In this document: positions 57,330 to 63,638 of the stretch, in pieces
Numbering within the stretch: position 1 is the stretch's first letter
How the letters are laid out: each line of letters begins with the position of its first letter
From: an uncultured Phocaeicola sp.
GTDB lineage: Bacteria; Bacteroidota; Bacteroidia; Bacteroidales; Bacteroidaceae
Assembly: GCA_948956705.1 (NCBI GenBank)
Contig: CARCZS010000006.1
Span: forward strand, 48,444 to 112,443
DNA: 64,000 nt
Direction: 5' to 3'
The notes under the pieces: model-generated
The model's input: only the letters and a program-made list of their open reading frames with translations
Database searches by the model: none
Told to the model about the DNA's origin: nothing
Program-made: the position numbers and the translations under genes

Positions 57330-58445
57330 TTATTTTCGTTCCGTCTGGAAGATGGTATGGGGAGAGCGCAGATGCAACAGAATAGAATTTCCAACCCATT
57401 TGCACAGTGAAATGCGCAACACGCTGTTGCACGCACGATGAGTATGCAGCATACGTTTGGTTTTATAAACCAGAATGCCCCATTTATTCTTCGCCGGAAC
57501 TGACATCGTATAGGGTGGCCGGATGATTTCCCGTAAGATTTCCTCCGCCAACTCTTCTCCTCCATATACAGGAACGGAAGTTCCCAAATAATCATTACAG
57601 AGGCGGGTCATTGCCAATATCATATTTCTAAAACGAATATCCGTCACTTCCTCAGGAATATGCAGGTCGTATCTATTCAGCAGGCAAGCCCAGTCGCAAA
57701 GATGATGAAGTGCCAGGCCGCGTGCATAATGCTGGGCGGCATGAAAAGCGAGAAATACGGTATTAAAGGTGGAAGATGGGATTAAAATGGAGCATTTTCC
57801 GTCCAATTCCGCCGATACGGGTTGTAGCAGTTTTTGAAGGAGCTTATCCATCTTCACCGCTATACGGTATGTTTCCGAATTAATAAAGGTTTTATGATTC
57901 TCTATCGGAATACCTTTATAGTAAAACATACTATGCTTTTCGGAGTGTTCAAAGTCTACCTCTATTCCTTTTTCTTCCATTAACCGGTCTGCCAGCCGGT
58001 TGGCCTCGGCATCACTTTTCCGGGAATGGTCTGCCGAATAAGTGAAGATGTCTATATCTCCCCCTTCCCTGTGCGAAGGAATGGGATAATAGGTGGAGAG
58101 ACCCACTCCTTTCAACTGGACCGTGGTAATGCCATGCGTTTTATAAAAAGCTGAAAGTTCGGCTATGGTATGGCAGTACCGCAGGTAGCGTTTTTCATAG
58201 TTCTCTACCGCCATCGCCCAGTTTAACTTCAAAGCCTTCGGGGGTTGCAAACAGGCCGGCAGGGTTTGTATTCCGTCCCATGCCAAGGCCATCACTCCCT
58301 GAGTGCAAGCTAGTCTGTAACACGCCTGCCAAAGGGCAGGAGATATATCGGTAAAAAGGATTTCACTAACCGGCTTTGTGCTGTTCAACGCGGATCGGAG
58401 CAAGGCAAATAGCATTTGCTCCGGTTGATCGAGTATTATATCCAT
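57330..58445 (-). CDS. Nucleotidyltransferase-like protein of RiPP-type loci
   Basis: A 371-residue protein of the NTP-transferase type (NTase family associated with peptide modification). The core is VQLKGVGLSTYYP (109-121) followed by GGDIDIF (128-134), where D130 and D132 are the metal pair. The rest is helical. I chose the ATG at 58445 (MDIILDQPEQ), 7 bp after the PqqD-like stop; the longer form uses a TTG. Proteins of this family often accompany PqqD, HPrK-like kinase and ABC exporter genes in lasso-peptide-like clusters. The reaction (nucleotidyl or other group transfer) is not established. Confidence 0.8.
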   Translation of the reverse strand: MDIILDQPEQMLFALLRSALNSTKPVSEILFTDISPALWQACYRLACTQGVMALAWDGIQTLPACLQPPKALKLNWAMAVENYEKRYLRYCHTIAELSAFYKTHGITTVQLKGVGLSTYYPIPSHREGGDIDIFTYSADHSRKSDAEANRLADRLMEEKGIEVDFEHSEKHSMFYYKGIPIENHKTFINSETYRIAVKMDKLLQKLLQPVSAELDGKCSILIPSSTFNTVFLAFHAAQHYARGLALHHLCDWACLLNRYDLHIPEEVTDIRFRNMILAMTRLCNDYLGTSVPVYGGEELAEEILREIIRPPYTMSVPAKNKWGILVYKTKRMLHTHRACNSVLRISLCKWVGNSILLHLRSPHTIFQTERK

Positions 58446-58452
58446 TGTTATA

Positions 58453-58722
58453 TCAATCAAGTAAGGCTGAACATTTTTTTAGTGCATCTGCCCAAATCAC
58501 CACATCTCTTTCGGCCTGCTCTTGAGAAATATGATAAGATTCCACCAACACCAAGGCTGCCTCTTGTAAAGTGAAATCCTTTCCCGAAAGTCGTTTCCAA
58601 AGTAAGCAAGCGGAAAAATTAAAGGAAATAATACGGGTCAAATCAGTATCGGGAACACCTTGGTTCACAATTATTGTTTCTCCGGCTATGGAGCGGAGTT
58701 TGAAATGGGGATTAAGTTTCAT
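58453..58722 (-). CDS. PqqD-like peptide-recognition protein
   Basis: An 89-residue PqqD/RRE-type winged-helix protein. The N-terminal beta-strands (LRSIAGETIIVNQG) are followed by ISFNFSACLLWKRLSGKDFT, the usual LN..A..LW..L pattern, and a C-terminal helix that would hold the leader peptide. In known systems (PqqD, lasso-peptide B1 proteins) it presents the leader of a ribosomal peptide to modifying enzymes. It is first in the five-gene set, and its start lies 14 bp beyond a terminator-like hairpin. No radical-SAM or transglutaminase partner is present. Confidence 0.85.
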   Translation of the reverse strand: MKLNPHFKLRSIAGETIIVNQGVPDTDLTRIISFNFSACLLWKRLSGKDFTLQEAALVLVESYHISQEQAERDVVIWADALKKCSALLD

Positions 58723-58736
58723 AATCTTCTAATCTT

Positions 58737-58781
58737 AAAAAAAGAAAGCCGCCCGACCTTTCGAGACAGGACGACCTTCTT
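58737..58781 (-). terminator. Terminator/attenuator in front of the PqqD-like gene
   Basis: On the minus strand AAGAAGGTCGTCC (58769-58781) pairs with GGGCGGCTTTCTT (58742-58754) over 13 bp including three G-U pairs, followed by seven U residues. It pairs well only in the minus-strand RNA. It lies between the lipoprotein gene and the PqqD-like start, so read-through would set the level of the modification genes. Confidence 0.7.
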
Positions 58782-58834
58782 TTATTACAAATCACTTTCT
58801 GCCATGACTAATAACATGATAGCAAATAATTCTC

Positions 58835-61666
58835 TTATTTTTTATAACTATCCCAACCGGTTCCTGTAAAAGAAGGAGTACCTGTCACATTAATGATAGA
58901 GGAAGCATCTGTTATCGATGAATCAACAACCAAATTGCCGTTAAAAGTACCACCCTCAATATTTAATTCCATAGGTTCGGTGTTTCCGGTACTTTTTGAT
59001 AATTCCACGTTACCATTAATAATACTAGTACCTTTAACAGTTACTTTAACTCCGTCAGTGTAGGTTGAAAAGCCGCAAACATCAAATGCATATGCACCAG
59101 TTCCGGCATTAATCGTAGTATTGTTAATTAAAATATTACCACAATTGTTACTCAATACATATAAGGCATTTAGCCCCCTCACTGTCATAGCATCCAACGT
59201 CAAATTACAGTAGTTCTGAATCATAATTTTATCATTATCACTTGCCAGTGTTCCGTTTTTCATAGTAACGGTAGAACCTTTCAACAATTGACAACTGTTC
59301 GTTTCTGTGCCAGCCGAGCCAACGGTCGGTTTAGCAAGTGTAAGCACATGGTTGTTCAAGTCCAATTCTACAGATTGTCCACTTTGCGTTTTAAAGCCAT
59401 TACAAGTAGCGTCTCCATTCAAACGTATCTTCACGTTAGCATTACCGCTTAAGTATAAAAGTGCGGACGGATCGGAAAAAGTACCACCGGTAACAGCCAG
59501 CGATGCACCTGCACCAACCACATAGATCTTGCCATTCAGTGTTCCACCACTGATAGTCATCTGTCCCAAGTCATTGGCTGCACCATTATGGCCTTCATTA
59601 TCCACCACATACAGAGCGGAACCAGTCGTATTGAATATACCTCCTTTGATTTCAGCCACATGATGATTCTGTACGGTTGCCTGAGACATATTGGTGAACG
59701 TACCGTCGTTGATGACAAGCCGGGCTCCATCATCATTTTTAATGGTATTAAGACCTCCGGCAAATGTACCACCGTTTATGATAAGTGAAGGATTCTGATG
59801 ATTAGTACCGCTTACATATCCATTTCGCGGATTCGTATTGGTATAATCATAATACCCATTGGCTATCATCGAAGAATAATGCCCGTTTTGCGATATCTCC
59901 ACATTTGGATTAATCGTCATCTCGCCATGATTCAGAATATTATAATAGCTGTTACCACCTGAACTTTCTGAGTCCTGACCGTTTTCCTTACTTCTAATAT
60001 AGGTTCCGCCATTAAGAATTACTGTACCGTTATTATAGATACAAGCTTTCCCGTGACTTACATTATCCACTGTACCATTTCCGTTAATGGTCAGTTTACT
60101 ATCCTTGTTTACGGTAAATGTATCACCAGATTTGTTGGTGATTTTATGACCGTTCAAATTGATGATAACTTCATTCGTTGCGGAAATAGTAAAATCTCCC
60201 GTCAAGTCTGTGGCAAGAGTATAAGTTCCACCATTTTTTGCGACATTTTGCAAGTCGGCTACGGCAGCATCAACTACTTCAAATGCATCATTACCGGACA
60301 GATTGGGTAATTCAGCACCCTCTTCTTTATAAATAATGACAGTTGAAGTGTTACTGCTTTCACGACTGATGGCTGTTACTTTGGCACCACTCTTCACTCT
60401 TACATTACCGGCTTTTACCTTCAATGTATTAACAGTAACTCCTTTACCAAGAACCAATGTGTTTGCAGCAGTAGTTGCCGTTACTTCATCATAAGTAGCT
60501 GTTTCGCCATTGGCAGCCAAAGTTACGGTAGAAGAAGGCAGATCTATCTCAAATTTAGGCGCAGTATCTAATTGCGGTACAGATACCAACACGTTTTCAG
60601 GTGCAGCTGTACCACCAGTACCAGTGCTCTCTTCTTTAATGGCAACAGCATTTGTTGTAGAAATATTTTCAAAGGATATGCTGACATTTTCTGCCGGTGT
60701 ACTTTTTTTCGGTATTGAAACTGTAGGACTGGTTTCAGTTGAAGCCACATCAGCCACAGAAACAGAATTGGTTTCTTTTAAAGCATCGGCTACCTCTGAT
60801 ACACTTTCAACTGTTGTCGGCACACTTCCGGATACTTCGTCCAACGTTATAGTTGTGGTATAACGTTCGTTACGTTTAGCATCTAAAGCTTTTGTCTTTA
60901 AAACCTGGCTTGTAGCGCCATTACCAATGGAAAGTTCCAAGGCAGGATACTCGGCTACAGGCAACGGGAAATAGAATGTTTTACTGGTCACGTCATTGCC
61001 AGCAGTAAAGTTTATAGTTATGGATGAGGAATTTGACGTTTCTGTGGTTGTCAATGTAGGGATACCATCAGCGAATGCTATTTGTGCATTTCCAGCAATG
61101 GCTGGAACAGTAGTTTTTTCTTGAGCGGTCATAGAAGTCAATTTCGCCCAAGTATAGTCCTTCGGGATATTATTGACAGTTATGCTCATCAGGGCACCTG
61201 CATTTTTAAAAGCCAAGACATCCTGTGCGCTCTCATTTATTTGGCAAGCCATAAGAGCACTGCTGTTTTCTCCTTCCTTATAATTATAGGTATCCTTCAA
61301 CGTTAATGATATTTTACTTCCATCATAAGAAGCATCGCTGCCATAAGGATAAAAAGCAGCTTTCTTTACAGGACTCTCACCTTCCAGTACTCCTGAGAAC
61401 CCTGCGTTCTTGGTCCCGGCTCCACTGGATAATGAATAGTTAATGTTAGTGTAAGTAGAAGAACTTCCATTCGTTACAAAAATGCCAATCTCGTCACCTA
61501 TACTCCAAACGACAGAATTGCCATTCATAGCAGTACGCGATTCAGCATCTCCCATAGTGGCACATACTTCATCAACGCCACTTTTCGCCACGCCCAAATC
61601 TTCATTGGAACAACCGGTTATTCCTAATCCAAGAACAGCTAAAGATGTGAACAATATCTTTTTCAT
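58835..61666 (-). CDS. Fimbrillin-like lipoprotein with beta-helix C-terminal region
   Basis: A 943-residue surface-type lipoprotein (lipobox LGLGITGC, Cys19). Residues about 30-270 look like the N-terminal domain of fimbrillin-family proteins (DAESRTAMNGNSVVWSIGDE, KAAFYPYGSDASYDGS, FYFPLPVAEYPALELSIGNG). Residues about 480-940 are repeats of short hydrophobic strands with Asn ladders typical of a right-handed parallel beta-helix (INLNGHKITN, LTINGNG, VILNGGTY, VELDLNNHVLTL, ITINNTTINA-type turns). It follows the 39-residue peptide gene after 30 bp and is probably co-transcribed with it. Likely exposed on the cell surface as an adhesin or as a scaffold for the peptide product. The function is not known. 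Confidence 0.85.
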   Translation of the reverse strand: MKKILFTSLAVLGLGITGCSNEDLGVAKSGVDEVCATMGDAESRTAMNGNSVVWSIGDEIGIFVTNGSSSTYTNINYSLSSGAGTKNAGFSGVLEGESPVKKAAFYPYGSDASYDGSKISLTLKDTYNYKEGENSSALMACQINESAQDVLAFKNAGALMSITVNNIPKDYTWAKLTSMTAQEKTTVPAIAGNAQIAFADGIPTLTTTETSNSSSITINFTAGNDVTSKTFYFPLPVAEYPALELSIGNGATSQVLKTKALDAKRNERYTTTITLDEVSGSVPTTVESVSEVADALKETNSVSVADVASTETSPTVSIPKKSTPAENVSISFENISTTNAVAIKEESTGTGGTAAPENVLVSVPQLDTAPKFEIDLPSSTVTLAANGETATYDEVTATTAANTLVLGKGVTVNTLKVKAGNVRVKSGAKVTAISRESSNTSTVIIYKEEGAELPNLSGNDAFEVVDAAVADLQNVAKNGGTYTLATDLTGDFTISATNEVIINLNGHKITNKSGDTFTVNKDSKLTINGNGTVDNVSHGKACIYNNGTVILNGGTYIRSKENGQDSESSGGNSYYNILNHGEMTINPNVEISQNGHYSSMIANGYYDYTNTNPRNGYVSGTNHQNPSLIINGGTFAGGLNTIKNDDGARLVINDGTFTNMSQATVQNHHVAEIKGGIFNTTGSALYVVDNEGHNGAANDLGQMTISGGTLNGKIYVVGAGASLAVTGGTFSDPSALLYLSGNANVKIRLNGDATCNGFKTQSGQSVELDLNNHVLTLAKPTVGSAGTETNSCQLLKGSTVTMKNGTLASDNDKIMIQNYCNLTLDAMTVRGLNALYVLSNNCGNILINNTTINAGTGAYAFDVCGFSTYTDGVKVTVKGTSIINGNVELSKSTGNTEPMELNIEGGTFNGNLVVDSSITDASSIINVTGTPSFTGTGWDSYKK

Positions 61667-61696
61667 ACGTGTATGTTTTTAAATTATTTATTTCAA

Positions 61697-61816
61697 TTAC
61701 CAAGGCTGCGGGTTATAGTCTTCTGTTCCACCACTTACTGCAAATCCTTTTTCCACTTCTACTTCGATAACCTCCACTTTAGGAGCCTCATACATTTCCA
61801 TATTGTTTGTTTCCAT
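61697..61816 (-). CDS. Short acidic peptide with Gly-Gly step, candidate RiPP-like precursor
   Basis: A 39-codon gene, start ATG at 61816 (METNN...) or an internal ATG at 61801. The middle is an alternating acidic/valine leader (YEAPKVEVIEVEVEKGFAVS), then Gly-Gly at 29-30 and a nine-residue tail TEDYNPQPW ending in Trp. It lies 30 bp upstream of the large lipoprotein gene and heads the same transcript as PqqD-like, nucleotidyltransferase, ABC exporter, kinase and peptidase genes. I infer a precursor peptide whose leader binds the PqqD-like protein, with a core near the C-terminus. It is too short for normal gene calling. A non-peptide regulatory role of the ORF remains possible. Confidence 0.65.
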   Translation of the reverse strand: METNNMEMYEAPKVEVIEVEVEKGFAVSGGTEDYNPQPW

Positions 61817-61882
61817 AATTTCCGTACAATAAATTTAGATTATAATTTTTCAATGATTCTGTTCAGACATTATACGCCCCAA

Positions 61883-62041
61883 TTATACCATAGAATATTT
61901 TTTTATGAAAGATGCTATAATTGCCGTCTGTGGGCAGAAGACTCCTGGCGGTCCGGTGACATATACTGTGTCTCCGCAACCTCGACTTGACAGATAACGG
62001 GAAATAAGGATTCGCATTCCCGCTTGCAGTGTTGTTTTCAT
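61883..62041 (-). CDS. Possible 52-residue leader ORF
   Basis: ATG at 62041 begins MKTTLQAGMRILISRYLSSR and the frame runs 52 codons with Cys-Gly and Pro-Pro-rich middle (GPPGVFCPQT). GC content is higher than in the surrounding spacer, which suggests constraint. It lies in the leader between the promoter and the peptide gene. I recognise no family; it may be a structured RNA leader rather than a gene. Confidence 0.25.
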   Translation of the reverse strand: MKTTLQAGMRILISRYLSSRGCGDTVYVTGPPGVFCPQTAIIASFIKKYSMV

Positions 62042-62086
62042 ACGTCTGTAAATGTTAGATCAGTCTATCTTGTCAAAAGACTTTGC

Positions 62087-62323
62087 CTAACTCCCCCTCC
62101 TCTGTTCGGCGGTTAATAAAAAAAAGCGTGAGGGCTGTATCTTGTTTATCTTATCGTCGGGCCTTCGCATTGCCTTGTACCTAGATAAACAACAGCCACC
62201 CACGCCATTAGGTATATAGATGCCACAGTAATGGCAGGTATATAACACAGACCTGAGCGTTGTTGTTATCATCTTCAGGTACAGTTCAAAGTTGAGAAGT
62301 TTGACGATAGAAGATAATTTCAA
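62087..62323 (-). CDS. Possible 78-residue leader ORF
   Basis: A frame of 78 codons beginning at a TTG (first ATG at 62272), just downstream of the putative promoter at 62378. It contains a CHYCGIYIPNGVGGCC stretch with four cysteines. No family recognised and no proof of translation. Like the 52-codon ORF it is GC-richer than its flanks and could instead be part of a structured leader RNA. Confidence 0.25.
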   Translation of the reverse strand: MKLSSIVKLLNFELYLKMITTTLRSVLYTCHYCGIYIPNGVGGCCLSRYKAMRRPDDKINKIQPSRFFLLTAEQRRGS

Positions 62324-62377
62324 TAACGCTTCTTAAAATATGTAACGTTCTACTACGCCATAGTATAATAGTCGGTA

Positions 62378-62410
62378 CAAATATAATAATTTCTTAAATA
62401 GGAAAAACGT
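62378..62410 (-). promoter_or_regulatory. Putative promoter of the peptide/lipoprotein locus
   Basis: On the minus strand TATATTTG (62378-62385) matches TAnnTTTG exactly, with a T-rich -33 (GTTTTTC) about 17-19 bp upstream. Transcription would run left through a leader of about 550 nt before the 39-residue peptide gene. Confidence 0.55.
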
Positions 62411-62498
62411 TTCTTAGCGATTATTTTTAATAATTGCTACCACAAGCATTAAAAACACTTCTGTATTTCACAATAAATCGACTCAACATAACGCCAAT

Positions 62499-62634
62499 AC
62501 CAATAGAAAGTTATAAGCAATTATACCCTCATGCTCTCATTATGCATATAATCCATTGATAATGAGTGTTGAATGAATGATGGTAGCATATTTCAAAAAG
62601 TATCTTTACCCTCATGCCCTCATTCTACAGAACA
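62499..62634. repeat. Left copy of a 130-bp inverted repeat
   Basis: Imperfect inverse copy of 63201-63330. Each copy carries two direct 17-bp words of the type ACCCTCATGCTCTCATT, here at 62525 and 62608 (83 bp apart). Between them is a well-conserved stretch including ATGATGGTAGCATAT. No reading frame I can support. Confidence 0.75.
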
Positions 62635-62832
62635 AATAAAAAGAGCATATCTATCTGATAACCAATAATATGAGCACATACGAAGTCTTAATTCAAAAGT
62701 TTGTCAGCCATCGCATTTTGAGCTTTTTCATCACAGTATACTCTATTTTACAAACATCCGATTACATTTTCATGCTGACAAGTTCTACTCATCGTACTTT
62801 CCTATTTGTTCTTTCTATTATTCGCAATTGCT

Positions 62833-62920
62833 TACTCACTAATGTGACTAACTATAATCACAAACGTGACTAAAGTTAATCACAAGTGTGATTAAGTCTA
62901 ACCACTAATGTGATTAAGCA
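62833..62920. repeat. Four palindromes in exact 22-bp tandem array
   Basis: Units start at 62833, 62855, 62877 and 62899. Each reads close to TAATCACAAGTGTGATTAAG, a palindrome of 18-20 bp, best preserved in unit 3. The spacing keeps all copies close to the same face of the helix. A 67-codon frame (62670-62873) runs into this array but has no coding character. Confidence 0.7.
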
Positions 62921-63200
62921 ATTTCCCATAGTAAAGAACTGCAATATGAATGACCGATTATCATATAATGATTTCTATATAAACTATCAAGAACTCCCTA
63001 AAATGCAGTAGTTACCGTTGTTTCTCCTAGCAAAATATGATAAGATTCGTGTATATAAAAGGGATCTTGTAGGCATTATGCCATTTTTCTTCACCTAAAA
63101 CGGCAAAATAGACTCTTTTCTCACCTGAGTGATTTTGAAACGAATTCAGCTATATCACATTGAATATAAGAATATTAGATAATAATCAGTATAATTAAAC

Positions 63201-63330
63201 AGTGAGAGCATGAGGGCAAATTGTTTCTTCAAAAATATGCTACCATCATTCATTTAACACTCATTATCAATGGATTATATACATAATGAGAACATGAGGG
63301 CATATTTGCTTATAACTTTCTATTGGTTAT
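63201..63330. repeat. Right copy of a 130-bp inverted repeat
   Basis: Inverse of 62499-62634 with scattered mismatches, about 570 bp away. The 17-bp word occurs inverted at 63201 and 63285 (84 bp apart). The right end abuts the acyltransferase remnant. The unique interior (62635-63200) holds the 22-bp array and otherwise AT-rich sequence. Confidence 0.75.
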
Positions 63331-63339
63331 CTCCTTTCT

Positions 63340-63456
63340 TTATTCCTTGATATTACGGATATGACTAACAGGCACACCGCCCACAACCGTATTTGCCGGA
63401 ACCTCTCTTGTCACGATCAAACCTGCTGCAATGACAGCATTGTTTCCGATGGTTAT
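63340..63456 (-). pseudogene. C-terminal remnant of a hexapeptide-repeat acyltransferase
   Basis: Minus-strand codons give ITIGNNAVIAAGLIVTREVP followed by ANTVVGGVPVSHIRNIKE and a stop at 63340-63342. This is the typical C-terminal end of left-handed beta-helix (LbH) acetyltransferases such as Maa/NodL or capsule enzymes. The frame is closed by a stop immediately upstream (63457-63459), so about 150 or more N-terminal residues are missing. It marks a past deletion or recombination between the repeat block and the restriction gene. Confidence 0.8.
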
Positions 63457-63504
63457 TTATCGGATAAATGAAGAATAAGTGCTTTGTTTCTTATTCTATT
63501 TATC
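63455..63504. repeat. Nested palindromes between the acyltransferase remnant and the HsdS region
   Basis: ATTTATC (63455), GATAAAT (63463) and ATTTATC (63498) give two overlapping inverted repeats. The longer arms GATAAATgaAGAATAAG (63463-63479) and CTTATTCTATTTATC (63490-63504) form a cruciform. It sits exactly at the truncation point of the remnant, so it could be a recombination scar or a recombinase site. Confidence 0.45.
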
Positions 63505-63545
63505 AAATGTTACTTGTACCATTAGAATGAAGAAGGCTGATTAGT

Positions 63546-63638
63546 ATGAATGTGAATATGCTGCATATAAATTTTCAACCAAAACAATTATGGATTGCCG
63601 ATGAAAAACTTAAATGTCTAATACATGGTTTAGATTAA
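63546..63638 (+). CDS. Possible 30-residue ORF ending in a terminator
   Basis: ATG at 63546 begins MNVNMLHINFQPKQLWIADE and the stop TAA at 63636-63638 overlaps the first bases of the terminator stem. Stop codon plus terminator is how a real gene ends, so this may be the 3' end of a lost or rearranged gene. No family recognised. Confidence 0.3.
   Translation: MNVNMLHINFQPKQLWIADEKLKCLIHGLD

Noticed and set aside
54336..61816. Lasso peptide cluster
   Set aside because: PqqD-like, kinase, nucleotidyltransferase and ABC genes fit, but the asparagine-synthetase-like cyclase and transglutaminase-like protease that define lasso clusters are absent and the peptide lacks the usual core ring acceptor pattern.
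62670..62873. 67-codon plus-strand frame in the repeat region
   Set aside because: Low-complexity hydrophobic translation that ends inside the 22-bp palindrome array; no start context or homology.
62833..62920. CRISPR array
   Set aside because: The units are directly adjoining palindromes with a 22-bp period and no unique spacers, and no cas gene is present. The same applies to 17339-17417.
62499..63330. Insertion sequence
   Set aside because: Long inverted repeats are present but the interior holds no transposase frame and no target duplication is evident.
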